Position numbers and translations under genes: made by a program. The notes beneath the pieces were generated by a model. That model saw only the letters and a list, made by a program, of their open reading frames with translations, searched no databases and was not told where the DNA came from. Below, piece by piece: positions 1 to 7,371 of a stretch of 12,559 bases of DNA. Origin of the DNA: Leclercia sp. UBA7405 (GTDB lineage: Bacteria; Pseudomonadota; Gammaproteobacteria; Enterobacterales; Enterobacteriaceae); NCBI GenBank assembly GCA_002469605.1, contig DKMV01000147.1:745-13303 (forward strand), written 5' to 3'. Numbering within the stretch: the stretch's first letter is position 1; each line of letters opens with the position of its first letter.

Positions 1-2
1 TG

Positions 3-911
3 CACAGCTACTGGCTGAAGCTGGAAGAGGTGGTGGCCTTTTGCCAGAAGGTGAAGGTGCACAAGCCAGACGTCACCTTTGTCTGGACCCTGCACGACCA
101 CTGGAGCGTGACCGGCCGCTGCGCCTTTACCGACGGCTGCGAAGGCTGGAAAACCAACTGCCAGAAATGCCCAACCCTCGGCAACTATCCGCCGGTGAAA
201 GTGGATCGCGCGCATCAGCTGGTGGAGGGCAAGCGCCAGCTGTTCCGCGACATGCTCTCGCTTGGCTGTACCTTTATTTCGCCAAGCCAGCACGTGGCGG
301 ACGCCTTCAATAGCCTGTACGGGGCAGGGCGCTGCAAGATCATCAATAACGGCATTGACGTGGCGACAGAAGAGATTCTGGCGGAGCTGACCCCCGTGCC
401 CGTCACCGCCGGCAAACCGAAAATCGCTATCGTCGCCCACGACCTGCGCTACGACGGCAAAACCAACCAGCAGCTGGTGCGCGACATGATGGCGCTGGGG
501 GACAAAATCGAGCTGCACACCTTCGGTAAATTCTCGCCTTTTGAAGGTAAGAACGTGGTGAACCACGGTTTTGAGACCGACAAGCGCAAGCTGATGAGTG
601 CCCTGAACGGCATGGACGCGCTGGTGTTCAGCTCCCGGGTGGATAACTACCCGCTGATTTTGTGCGAAGCGCTCTCCATCGGCGTACCGGTTGTCGCCAC
701 CCACAGCGACGCCGCGCGCGAAGTGTTGGAAAAATCGGGCGGCAAAACCTTCAGCGAAGAGGAGGTGCTGTCCCTGGTGCAGCAGCCGAAGGCGGCAATC
801 GCCGAGGCCGTTTTTGGCACCAGTCTGGAATCGTTCCGCAATCGCAGCCGCAAGGCCTACAGTGGTCAACAGATGCTGGAGGAGTATGTCTCGTTCTATC
901 AGAATCTGTAG
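3..911 (+). CDS. wcaC: Colanic acid galactosyltransferase WcaC, 5'-truncated by the window edge
   Basis: The frame is open from base 3 to the TAG at 909-911, giving 302 residues. The GTG codons at 30 and 33 are internal, because in-frame sequence (HSYWLKLEE) continues to the window edge. The family is about 405 residues, so roughly 100 N-terminal residues lie outside. This is a GT-B glycosyltransferase of the GT4 type. The first visible part is a cysteine-rich segment (TLHDHWSVTGRC, then CEGWKTNCQKCP) typical of this group. The C-terminal Rossmann half contains the nucleotide-sugar site around SRVDNYPLILCEALSIGVPV, with the conserved Glu. In vitro work on the E. coli protein, as I recall it, assigns galactose transfer onto the growing lipid-linked repeat unit. 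It acts at the cytoplasmic face of the inner membrane. Its last 26 bases overlap wcaD. The identity is secure from sequence and gene order; the exact sugar is from the literature, not visible here. Confidence 0.95.
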   Translation, partial: HSYWLKLEEVVAFCQKVKVHKPDVTFVWTLHDHWSVTGRCAFTDGCEGWKTNCQKCPTLGNYPPVKVDRAHQLVEGKRQLFRDMLSLGCTFISPSQHVADAFNSLYGAGRCKIINNGIDVATEEILAELTPVPVTAGKPKIAIVAHDLRYDGKTNQQLVRDMMALGDKIELHTFGKFSPFEGKNVVNHGFETDKRKLMSALNGMDALVFSSRVDNYPLILCEALSIGVPVVATHSDAAREVLEKSGGKTFSEEEVLSLVQQPKAAIAEAVFGTSLESFRNRSRKAYSGQQMLEEYVSFYQNL

Positions 912-2106
912 TTATCTGCTGCTGCCGCTGATCTACCTGCTGGTCAACGTCAAGATTGCCCAGCTCGGCGAAAGCTTCCCCATCACTATCGTTACCTTTT
1001 TGCCGGTTCTGTTGCTGCTGTATGTGGACAAAATCAGCGTTAAGAAACTGATGATTGCGCTGGGGCTGGGGGCAGGGCTGACGGCATTTAACTACATCTT
1101 TGGTCAATCGCTGGACGCCAGCAAATATGTCACCTCGACCATGCTGTTCGTCTATATCGTCATTATTATTGGCATGGTGTGGAGTATTCGCTTTAAAACT
1201 ATTTCGCCGCACAATTATAGGAAAATCCTCAGATTCTTTTATATTGCGATTGCCATCATTGTTATGCTTGCGGCAATGGAGATGGCGCAGATTATTTTAA
1301 CCGGCGGCAGTAGCCTGATGGAAATAATCTCGAAATATCTGATTTACAGTAACAGCTATGTTCTGAACTTCATTAAGTTCGGTGGTAAGCGAACCACTGC
1401 GCTCTATTTCGAACCGGCATTCTTCGCTCTGGCGTTAATCTCAATTTGGCTCAGCGTCAAACAGTTTGGTATCAAAACGCCCAAGACCGATGCTATGATT
1501 CTTGCAGGAATTGTCTTGTCAGGTTCCTTCTCTGGGGTAATGACATTTATCCTGTTCTACCTGCTGGAGTGGGCGTTTCAGTACCTGAATAAAGAGGCGA
1601 TTAAGAAAAAACTGCCTCTGGCGATAATTTCTCTGGCAGTGTTTTTAGTGGGCCTTGTTTTTGCATTTCCGTACATCTCGACCCGCCTCGGGGATTTGGG
1701 AACGGAAGGCTCGTCATCTTATTATCGCATTATCGGGCCACTGGTAATGGTGGGTTATTCCTTAACCCATATTGATGGCGTAGTAAGATTCGGCTCACTT
1801 TACGAATATGTTGCATCATTCGGAATCTTTAACGGTGCGGATGTCGGTAAAACCATAGACAATGGCTTGTATCTGTTAATTATTTACTTTTCCTGGTTCG
1901 CCGTTCTGTTAACGCTGTGGTACCTGTTTAAAGTATTCAAAATGACGATCAATGCATTTGGCGATAATCAGAATTTTCGTGTTCAACTTTATCTTTTTAC
2001 GCCGGTGTCGCTATTTTTTACCGGGTCAATTTTTAGCCCGGAGTATGCGTTCTTAATTGTTTGTCCGTTTATTTTGCGCAAGGCGCTTAATATTACGAAT
2101 TCATGA
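886..2106 (+). CDS. wcaD: Colanic acid repeat-unit polymerase WcaD (Wzy-type)
   Basis: This is an integral membrane protein of 406 residues starting MSRSIRICSYLLLPLIYLLV. About 10-11 hydrophobic segments alternate with short loops, and one larger loop (about residues 285-330) includes RLGDLGTEGSSSYYRI. The reading frame stays open upstream to 691, but that stretch lies wholly inside wcaC and is arginine/proline-rich shadow. The start at 886 is chosen because GGAGG (878-882) lies just before it and the protein matches the usual length of about 405. The role is to polymerise the flipped lipid-linked repeat units on the periplasmic side. It overlaps wcaC by 26 bases, so its translation is probably coupled. 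From about 1200 onward the gene is clearly more AT-rich than wcaC, gmd or fcl, as is common for polymerase genes in capsule loci. Confidence 0.94.
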   Translation: MSRSIRICSYLLLPLIYLLVNVKIAQLGESFPITIVTFLPVLLLLYVDKISVKKLMIALGLGAGLTAFNYIFGQSLDASKYVTSTMLFVYIVIIIGMVWSIRFKTISPHNYRKILRFFYIAIAIIVMLAAMEMAQIILTGGSSLMEIISKYLIYSNSYVLNFIKFGGKRTTALYFEPAFFALALISIWLSVKQFGIKTPKTDAMILAGIVLSGSFSGVMTFILFYLLEWAFQYLNKEAIKKKLPLAIISLAVFLVGLVFAFPYISTRLGDLGTEGSSSYYRIIGPLVMVGYSLTHIDGVVRFGSLYEYVASFGIFNGADVGKTIDNGLYLLIIYFSWFAVLLTLWYLFKVFKMTINAFGDNQNFRVQLYLFTPVSLFFTGSIFSPEYAFLIVCPFILRKALNITNS

Positions 2107-2118
2107 CGAGGTGGTTAA

Positions 2119-2865
2119 ATGTTTCTTAGCGTCATTACTGTCGCCTTTCGTAATTACGACGGGGTAGTAAAAACCTGGCGCTCACTGCGCAACCTGGCGC
2201 GCGATCCCGGCCTCACGTTTGAATGGATCGTGGTCGACGGCGGCTCGGACGACGGCACCGCAGAGTTCCTGGAAAAACGTAACGGTGAGTTCAACTTACG
2301 TTACATTAGCGAGAAAGATAAAGGCATCTACGACGCCATGAATAAAGGCATTGAGATGGCCCAGGGGCAGTACGCCATCTTCCTCAATTCCGGTGATGTT
2401 TTCCATGATGACGTCGCGCTCTTTGTTCGCCAGCTGCTGCGCCAGAAAGAGAGCGCCATGTATATCGGCGATGCGCTGCTCGATTTTGGCGACGGTAACA
2501 AAGTAAAACGCGCCGCAAAGCACGGCTGGTATATTTATCACAGCCTGCCGGCCAGCCATCAGGCTATTTTCTTCCCGGTCAGTGGCTTAAAAACGTACCC
2601 GTACGATTTGCAATATAAGGTCTCTTCCGATTACGCACTGGCCGCCAGAATGTATAAAGCGGGTTATCCCTTTAAACGTATTTCGGGGCTGGTGTCTGAA
2701 TTCTCGATGGGTGGTGTGTCAACCTCTAATAATCTTGAATTGTGCCAGGATGCTAAAAAAGTGCAGCGCAAAATATTACGCGTGCCGGGCTTCTGGGCGG
2801 AATTGTCCTATTTTTTACGGCTGAAAACGACCGGTAAAACAAAAGCCTTATATAACAAAGCCTGA
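2119..2865 (+). CDS. wcaE: Colanic acid glycosyltransferase WcaE (GT2 family)
   Basis: The product has 248 residues, the usual length. An N-terminal GT-A nucleotide-sugar binding fold is evident: [13 protein letters not shown] at residues 4-16, the first acidic motif [10 protein letters not shown] at 38-47, [11 protein letters not shown] at 68-78, and the metal-binding NSGD at 90-93. This pattern is typical of inverting GT2 enzymes. Biochemical work on the E. coli homologue, as I recall it, gives transfer of the second fucose from GDP-fucose to the lipid-linked intermediate. The protein has no membrane segments and would act at the cytoplasmic face. The start follows GAGGTGG at 2108-2114 and lies 12 bases after the wcaD stop. 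The AT content rises in the last quarter of the gene and continues into wcaF. Confidence 0.95.
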   Translation: MFLSVITVAFRNYDGVVKTWRSLRNLARDPGLTFEWIVVDGGSDDGTAEFLEKRNGEFNLRYISEKDKGIYDAMNKGIEMAQGQYAIFLNSGDVFHDDVALFVRQLLRQKESAMYIGDALLDFGDGNKVKRAAKHGWYIYHSLPASHQAIFFPVSGLKTYPYDLQYKVSSDYALAARMYKAGYPFKRISGLVSEFSMGGVSTSNNLELCQDAKKVQRKILRVPGFWAELSYFLRLKTTGKTKALYNKA

Positions 2866-2880
2866 ATATAAGGGAAGGTT

Positions 2881-3429
2881 ATGCAGGATCTCAGTGGTTT
2901 CACCGTACCGAAAGGCTTTCGCGGTGGGAACGGAATTAAAGTACAGCTGTGGTGGGCCGTTCAGGCAACATTATTTGCCTGGTCACCGCAAATTTTATAT
3001 CGCTGGCGGGCATTTTTATTACGCCTCTTCGGCGCAAAAATAGGAAAAAACGTAGTCATTCGTCCCTCGGTGAAAATTACTTATCCGTGGAAATTAACCC
3101 TTGGCGATTATGCCTGGGTGGGCGATGACGCGGTGTTATATACCCTTGGCGAAATTACCATTGGCGCCAATTCGGTAGTATCGCAGAAGTGTTACCTCTG
3201 CACCGGCAGTCACGAATTTATGAGCCCGCATTTTGATATTACCGCTGCGCCTATTGCGATCGGTGAAAAATGCTGGCTGGCAACGGATGTTTTTGTTGCA
3301 CCTGGTGTTTCTGTTGGCGATGGCACGGTAGTCGGTGCCCGCAGCAGCGTTTTTAAATCGCTTCCGGCAAATAAGATTTGCCGTGGCAATCCCGCAGTGG
3401 TGATACGCGAACGCGTAGAAACTGAATAA
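2881..3429 (+). CDS. wcaF: Colanic acid O-acetyltransferase WcaF (left-handed beta-helix)
   Basis: The product has 182 residues, the expected length. The N-terminal 50 residues contain a hydrophobic amphipathic stretch (WWAVQATLFAWSPQILYRW). Hexapeptide repeats follow from about residue 52 (AKIGKNVVIRPSVKI) and again at 126-165 (IAIGEKCWLATDVFVAPGVSVGDGTVVGARS), forming the left-handed beta-helix of acetyl-CoA-dependent acyltransferases. The TGSHEF loop at 108-113 carries the likely catalytic His111. It O-acetylates a fucose of the colanic acid repeat unit; the E. coli enzyme has been reported to act on the early lipid-linked intermediate. The gene starts 15 bases after wcaE with AAGGGAAGG as a plausible ribosome binding site. 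The first half has low GC content for this window. Confidence 0.95.
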   Translation: MQDLSGFTVPKGFRGGNGIKVQLWWAVQATLFAWSPQILYRWRAFLLRLFGAKIGKNVVIRPSVKITYPWKLTLGDYAWVGDDAVLYTLGEITIGANSVVSQKCYLCTGSHEFMSPHFDITAAPIAIGEKCWLATDVFVAPGVSVGDGTVVGARSSVFKSLPANKICRGNPAVVIRERVETE

Positions 3430-3453
3430 CTTTGATAAGCAGAGGAAAACAAC

Positions 3454-4575
3454 ATGTCTAAAGTCGCTCTCATCACCGGCGTTACCGGTCAGGACGGTTC
3501 TTACCTGGCAGAACTGCTGCTGGAGAAAGGTTACGAAGTACACGGTATTAAGCGTCGTGCTTCTTCCTTCAACACCGAGCGTGTTGACCATATCTATCAG
3601 GATCCGCACGCGGCTAACCCGAAATTCCACCTGCACTATGGCGATCTGACCGATACCTCCAACCTGACCCGTATTCTGCAGGAAGTGCAGCCGGATGAGG
3701 TGTACAACCTGGGCGCCATGAGCCACGTGGCGGTCTCCTTCGAATCCCCGGAATACACCGCCGACGTGGATGCTATCGGTACCCTGCGTCTGCTGGAGGC
3801 GATCCGCTTCCTGGGCCTTGAGAAGAAGACCCGCTTCTATCAGGCGTCCACCTCCGAGCTGTACGGCCTGGTGCAGGAGATCCCGCAGAAAGAGACCACG
3901 CCGTTCTATCCGCGCTCTCCGTACGCGGTAGCCAAAATGTACGCTTACTGGATCACCGTTAACTATCGCGAATCCTACGGCATGTACGCCTGTAACGGTA
4001 TTCTCTTCAACCACGAATCCCCGCGCCGCGGCGAAACCTTCGTGACCCGTAAAATCACCCGCGCTATCGCCAACATCGCTCAGGGCCTGGAGAAGAAGCT
4101 GCACCTCGGCAACATGGACTCCCTGCGTGACTGGGGCCATGCCAAAGACTACGTAAAAATGCAGTGGATGATGCTGCAGCAGGAAAAACCGGAAGACTTC
4201 GTTATCGCTACCGGCGTGCAGTACTCCGTGCGTCAGTTCGTTGAGATGGCCGCCGCGCAGCTGGGCATCAAACTGCGCTTTGAAGGCACCGGCGTGGACG
4301 AGAAGGGCATTGTGGTTTCCGTGACCGGCCACGACGCACCGGGCGTGCAGCCAGGCGACGTTATTGTCGAAGTTGACCCGCGCTACTTCCGTCCTGCTGA
4401 AGTGGAAACCCTGCTGGGCGACCCGACTAAAGCGCACGAAAAACTGGGCTGGAAACCAGAAACCACACTGCAGGAGATGGTCTCCGAGATGGTGGCAAAA
4501 GATCTCGAAGCGGCGAAAAAACACTCCCTGCTTAAATCCCATGGCTACGAGGTTGCCATCGCGCTGGAGTCCTGA
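3454..4575 (+). CDS. gmd: GDP-mannose 4,6-dehydratase Gmd
   Basis: The product has 373 residues, identical in length to the E. coli enzyme. It is an extended short-chain dehydrogenase. The NADP-binding GVTGQDG motif is at residues 9-15, and the catalytic set Thr133, Glu135 (in QASTSELYG), Tyr157 and Lys161 (SPYAVAK) is complete. [17 protein letters not shown] lies in the sugar-binding half. It converts GDP-D-mannose to GDP-4-keto-6-deoxy-mannose, the first committed step to GDP-L-fucose, in the cytoplasm. A strong Shine-Dalgarno sequence (AGAGG, 3441-3445) precedes ATG with 8 bases spacing. The codon use is of the highly expressed type (CTG, CGT, GAA rich), which leaves a long stop-free shadow frame on the other strand. 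The next gene, fcl, begins 2 bases after the stop and performs the next reaction. Confidence 0.98.
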   Translation: MSKVALITGVTGQDGSYLAELLLEKGYEVHGIKRRASSFNTERVDHIYQDPHAANPKFHLHYGDLTDTSNLTRILQEVQPDEVYNLGAMSHVAVSFESPEYTADVDAIGTLRLLEAIRFLGLEKKTRFYQASTSELYGLVQEIPQKETTPFYPRSPYAVAKMYAYWITVNYRESYGMYACNGILFNHESPRRGETFVTRKITRAIANIAQGLEKKLHLGNMDSLRDWGHAKDYVKMQWMMLQQEKPEDFVIATGVQYSVRQFVEMAAAQLGIKLRFEGTGVDEKGIVVSVTGHDAPGVQPGDVIVEVDPRYFRPAEVETLLGDPTKAHEKLGWKPETTLQEMVSEMVAKDLEAAKKHSLLKSHGYEVAIALES

Positions 4576-4577
4576 GA

Positions 4578-5543
4578 ATGACCAAACAACGTATTTTTGT
4601 CGCCGGTCATCGCGGAATGGTGGGGTCCGCGATTGTACGCCAGCTGGAGCAGCGCGGCGACGTCGAGGTGATTGTCCGCACCCGCGACGAGCTGAACCTG
4701 CTCGACAGCAAAGCGGTACAGGATTTCTTTGCAAATGAACGCATTGACCAGGTCTATCTGGCAGCGGCAAAAGTGGGGGGTATTGTGGCCAACAATACCT
4801 ACCCGGCGGATTTCATCTACGAAAACATGATGATCGAGAGCAACATCATTCACGCGGCGCACCTGCACGACGTGAATAAGCTGCTGTTCCTCGGCTCATC
4901 CTGTATCTACCCGAAGATGGCGAAACAGCCGATCGCCGAAAGCGAACTGCTGCAGGGCACCCTGGAAGCGACCAACGAGCCCTACGCCATCGCCAAGATT
5001 GCCGGGATCAAGCTGTGCGAGTCCTACAACCGTCAGTACAACCGCGACTACCGCTCGGTGATGCCGACCAACCTGTACGGGCCGCACGATAACTTCCACC
5101 CGAGCAACTCGCACGTCATCCCGGCGCTGCTGCGCCGTTTTCACGAGGCGACGGAGCAGAACGCCCCGGACGTGGTGGTGTGGGGCAGCGGGACGCCGAT
5201 GCGTGAATTCCTGCACGTGGACGATATGGCAGCGGCCAGCATTCACGTGATGGAGCTGGCGCGCGAGGTGTGGCAGGAGAACACCGAGCCGATGCTGTCG
5301 CATATCAACGTCGGCACCGGCGTGGACTGCACCATCCGCGAGCTGGCGCAGACTATCGCCCAGGTGGTGGGCTACCGCGGCCGCGTGGTCTTTGATGCCA
5401 CTAAGCCGGACGGCACCCCGCGCAAACTGCTGGATGTCACCCGTCTGCACCAGCTGGGCTGGTATCACGAAGTCGGGCTGGAGCAGGGGCTGGCAAGTAC
5501 TTACCAGTGGTTCCTGGAAAACCAGCACCGGTTCCGGGGGTAA
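4578..5543 (+). CDS. fcl: GDP-L-fucose synthase (3,5-epimerase/4-reductase) Fcl/WcaG
   Basis: The product has 321 residues, the usual length. The Rossmann motif GHRGMVG is at residues 10-16. The catalytic residues are all present: Ser107 in GSSCIYP with the Cys109 acid/base residue, Tyr136 and Lys140 in PYAIAK, and His179 in SNSHV. It converts GDP-4-keto-6-deoxymannose to GDP-L-fucose with NADPH; fucose is the donor sugar used by WcaI and WcaE. The start ATG lies 2 bases after the gmd stop (TGAGAATG), so translational coupling is likely. The stop TAA at 5541-5543 shares its last base with the ATG at 5543, the upstream candidate start of gmm. Nothing appears damaged. Confidence 0.97.
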   Translation: MTKQRIFVAGHRGMVGSAIVRQLEQRGDVEVIVRTRDELNLLDSKAVQDFFANERIDQVYLAAAKVGGIVANNTYPADFIYENMMIESNIIHAAHLHDVNKLLFLGSSCIYPKMAKQPIAESELLQGTLEATNEPYAIAKIAGIKLCESYNRQYNRDYRSVMPTNLYGPHDNFHPSNSHVIPALLRRFHEATEQNAPDVVVWGSGTPMREFLHVDDMAAASIHVMELAREVWQENTEPMLSHINVGTGVDCTIRELAQTIAQVVGYRGRVVFDATKPDGTPRKLLDVTRLHQLGWYHEVGLEQGLASTYQWFLENQHRFRG

Positions 5544-6139
5544 TGATGTTTTTAAGTCAGGAAGATTTTGCCACGGTAGTGCGTTCCACTCCGCTCATCT
5601 CAATCGATCTGGTGGTGGAGAACGAACGCGGCGAGTTCCTGCTGGGAAAACGCACCAACCGCCCCGCCCAGGGGTACTGGTTCGTGCCCGGCGGGCGCGT
5701 GCAGAAGGATGAGACGCTGGCAGACGCCTTTCTGCGTCTCACAGAAGCCGAGCTGGGGCTGCGCCTGCCGATGACGGCAGGGCAGTTTTACGGGGTCTGG
5801 CAGCACTTCTATGACGATAACTTTTCCGGCAGCGACTTCACCACCCATTACGTGGTGCTCGGTTTTCGCCTGCGGGTGGATCAGGCAGCCCTGGCGCTGC
5901 CTGATGCCCAGCACGACGACTACCGCTGGCTGACGCCAGAGGCGCTGCTCGCCAGTGACAACGTGCACGACAACAGTCGTGCCTATTTCCTGGCGGATCG
6001 TCAGGCTGGAGTGCCGGGCTTTTACACAAAATCATTCAGCCTGAATCAAGGCGGCAAGTCTGGGAATCCCCAGGAGCTTGCTGAAGCAAGTGACTGGGGT
6101 GAGCAGACGCAGCCAACGAAGAGTCAGGTTGAAGGATGA
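5543..6139 (+). CDS. gmm: GDP-mannose mannosyl hydrolase Gmm (NudD) with an ERIC-encoded C-terminal tail
   Basis: The product has 198 residues when counted from the first of two adjacent ATG codons (5543, 5546). The E. coli enzyme is about 159-160. Residues 1-160 are the normal enzyme and end GVPGF. Residues 161-198 are encoded by an ERIC repeat (6023-6145) and form a Gln/Gly/Ser-rich hydrophilic tail. The Nudix box ([16 protein letters not shown] then TEAELGL, residues 51-73) lacks one of the standard glutamates, as is characteristic of this family, which hydrolyses GDP-mannose to GDP and mannose by attack at carbon 1. With the 5543 start, Arg52, Arg65, Glu70, Tyr103 and His124 fall at the numbers used for the E. 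coli enzyme, supporting this start, although 5546 has better spacing from GGGGG. The open frame continuing upstream to 5507 lies inside fcl and was not used. Whether the tail alters activity or stability is unknown. Confidence 0.93.
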   Translation: MMFLSQEDFATVVRSTPLISIDLVVENERGEFLLGKRTNRPAQGYWFVPGGRVQKDETLADAFLRLTEAELGLRLPMTAGQFYGVWQHFYDDNFSGSDFTTHYVVLGFRLRVDQAALALPDAQHDDYRWLTPEALLASDNVHDNSRAYFLADRQAGVPGFYTKSFSLNQGGKSGNPQELAEASDWGEQTQPTKSQVEG

Positions 6140-6145
6140 AGTGTA
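6023..6145 (+). repeat. ERIC (IRU) element spanning the gmm 3' end and the wcaI start
   Basis: The core matches the well-known enterobacterial repetitive intergenic consensus, including the segments recognised by the ERIC typing primers: GAATCCCCAGGAGCTT at 6063-6078 and AAGTGACTGGGGTGAGC at 6088-6104. The centre folds as CCCCAG/CTGGGG enclosing CTTGC-TGAA-GCAAG. The termini are imperfect inverted repeats: the left end reads TACACAAAATCATTCAGCC, and the reverse complement of the right end reads TACACTTCATCCTTCAACC. Both ends carry TA, consistent with the known TA target duplication. Its length of about 123 bases is close to the usual 127. It is inserted in the same orientation as the operon. 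The exact left boundary could shift by a few bases. Confidence 0.92.
6132..6136 (+). promoter_or_regulatory. Ribosome binding site of wcaI, provided by the ERIC right end
   Basis: AAGGA lies 8 bases before the ATG at 6145. It belongs to the conserved right terminus of the ERIC element (TTGAAGGATGA). An alternative ATG at 6136 forms an ATGA overlap with the gmm stop but would leave AAGGA overlapping its own start codon, and it adds only MKC before the conserved MKILVYG. The site therefore decides the start at 6145. Confidence 0.7.
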
Positions 6146-7368
6146 TGAAGATTCTTGTTTACGGCATTAACTACTCGCCGGAACTCACCGGTATCGGGAA
6201 ATACACCGGCGAAATGGTGGAGTGGATGGCCAGCCAGGGCCACGAGGTGCGGGTCATTACCGCACCCCCTTATTACCCGGAGTGGAAGGTGGGCGAGCGC
6301 TACTCAAGCTGGCGCTATCGCCGGGAGCAGGGGGCCGCGACCGTCTGGCGCTGCCCGCTGTATGTCCCGAAACAGCCCTCCACCCTGAAGCGTTTGATTC
6401 ACCTGGGCAGCTTTGCCCTGAGCAGTTTCTTCCCGCTGATGGCGCAGCGTCGCTGGAAGCCGGATCGCATTATCGGCGTGGTGCCGACCCTGTTCTGCAC
6501 GCCAGGCATGCGCCTGCTGGGCAAACTCTCGGGGGCGCGCACCCTGCTGCATATTCAGGATTATGAAGTGGACGCCATGCTGGGCCTTGGAATGGCAGGC
6601 AAAGGCAAGGGTGGCAAGGTGGCGAAGCTCGCCAGCGCCTTTGAGCGCAACGGCCTGCACAACGTGGATTATGTCTCGACCATCTCGCGCTCGATGATGA
6701 ACAAAGCGCAGGAGAAGGGGGTCGCCGCCGAGAAGGTGATCTTCTTCCCGAACTGGTCCGAAGTGGCCCGTTTTCGCGAAGTGACAGAGAGCGATGCCCA
6801 GGCACTGCGCGCCCAGCTTGGTCTGCCGGCCGAGAAAAAAATCATTCTTTACTCCGGCAACATCGGCGAAAAGCAGGGGCTGGAGAGCGTTATCGAGGCC
6901 GCCGCACAGCTTAGCCACCAGCCGTGGCAGTTTGTGATTGTCGGCCAGGGCGGCGGCAAAGCCCGGCTGGAAAAAATGGCGGCGGAACGCGGCCTGAGCA
7001 ACGTGACATTTTTCCCGCTTCAGTCGTACGACGCTCTGCCGGCGCTGCTGAAGATGGGCGACTGCCATCTGGTGGTACAGAAACGCGGCGCGGCGGATGC
7101 CGTCCTGCCCTCCAAGCTGACCAACATTCTGGCGGTCGGGGGCAACGCGGTGATCACCGCCGAAGCCGCAACCGAATTAGGCCAGCTGTGCGACAGCTAT
7201 CCGGGGATCGCCGTCTGCGTGGAGCCGGAATCGGTCTCTGCGCTGGTCGCCGGGATTGAACAGGCACTCGCCATGCCAAAAGAGAACACGGTGGCACGTG
7301 AATATGCCGAACGCACCCTCGAGAAAGAGAACGTGCTGAGCCAATTTATTGCAGATATACGGGGATAA
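6145..7368 (+). CDS. wcaI: Colanic acid fucosyltransferase WcaI (GT4 family)
   Basis: The product has 407 residues from MKILVYGINYSPELTGIGKY, matching the family length. This is a GT-B enzyme: the N-terminal half carries the acceptor-side motif SPELTGIGKYTGEM, and the C-terminal half has ILYSGNIGEKQGLESVIEAA, FVIVGQGGGK and the donor-site stretch LPSKLTNILAVGGNAVIT (from residue 321). It is cytoplasmic or peripheral at the inner membrane. E. coli work, as I recall it, assigns addition of the first fucose to Glc-PP-undecaprenol. The start at 6145 was preferred over 6136 because AAGGA at 6132-6136 has correct spacing and the conserved N-terminus begins there. Its translation signals lie in the ERIC repeat; a GGAG at 6008-6011 may be the original ribosome binding site, displaced by the insertion. 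cpsB follows after 3 bases. Confidence 0.95.
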   Translation: MKILVYGINYSPELTGIGKYTGEMVEWMASQGHEVRVITAPPYYPEWKVGERYSSWRYRREQGAATVWRCPLYVPKQPSTLKRLIHLGSFALSSFFPLMAQRRWKPDRIIGVVPTLFCTPGMRLLGKLSGARTLLHIQDYEVDAMLGLGMAGKGKGGKVAKLASAFERNGLHNVDYVSTISRSMMNKAQEKGVAAEKVIFFPNWSEVARFREVTESDAQALRAQLGLPAEKKIILYSGNIGEKQGLESVIEAAAQLSHQPWQFVIVGQGGGKARLEKMAAERGLSNVTFFPLQSYDALPALLKMGDCHLVVQKRGAADAVLPSKLTNILAVGGNAVITAEAATELGQLCDSYPGIAVCVEPESVSALVAGIEQALAMPKENTVAREYAERTLEKENVLSQFIADIRG

Positions 7369-7371
7369 ATC

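Noticed and set aside
691..885. Upstream extension of the wcaD frame by 65 codons.
   Set aside because: It lies fully inside wcaC and encodes an Arg/Pro-rich sequence unlike any membrane protein start. The family begins at the MSRSIRI-type N-terminus at 886.
3136..4770. A 544-codon open frame on the minus strand opposite gmd and parts of wcaF and fcl.
   Set aside because: It mirrors gmd codon by codon, and its translation is His/Val/Gly/Arg-rich low-information sequence. Genes with strong codon bias avoid TTA, CTA and TCA and so leave the reverse frame stop-free. There is no ribosome binding site or recognisable domain.
5586..5760. Apparent loss of a catalytic Nudix glutamate in Gmm as a sign of inactivation.
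   Set aside because: The altered Nudix box is characteristic of GDP-mannose mannosyl hydrolases, which use a different catalytic base (His124).
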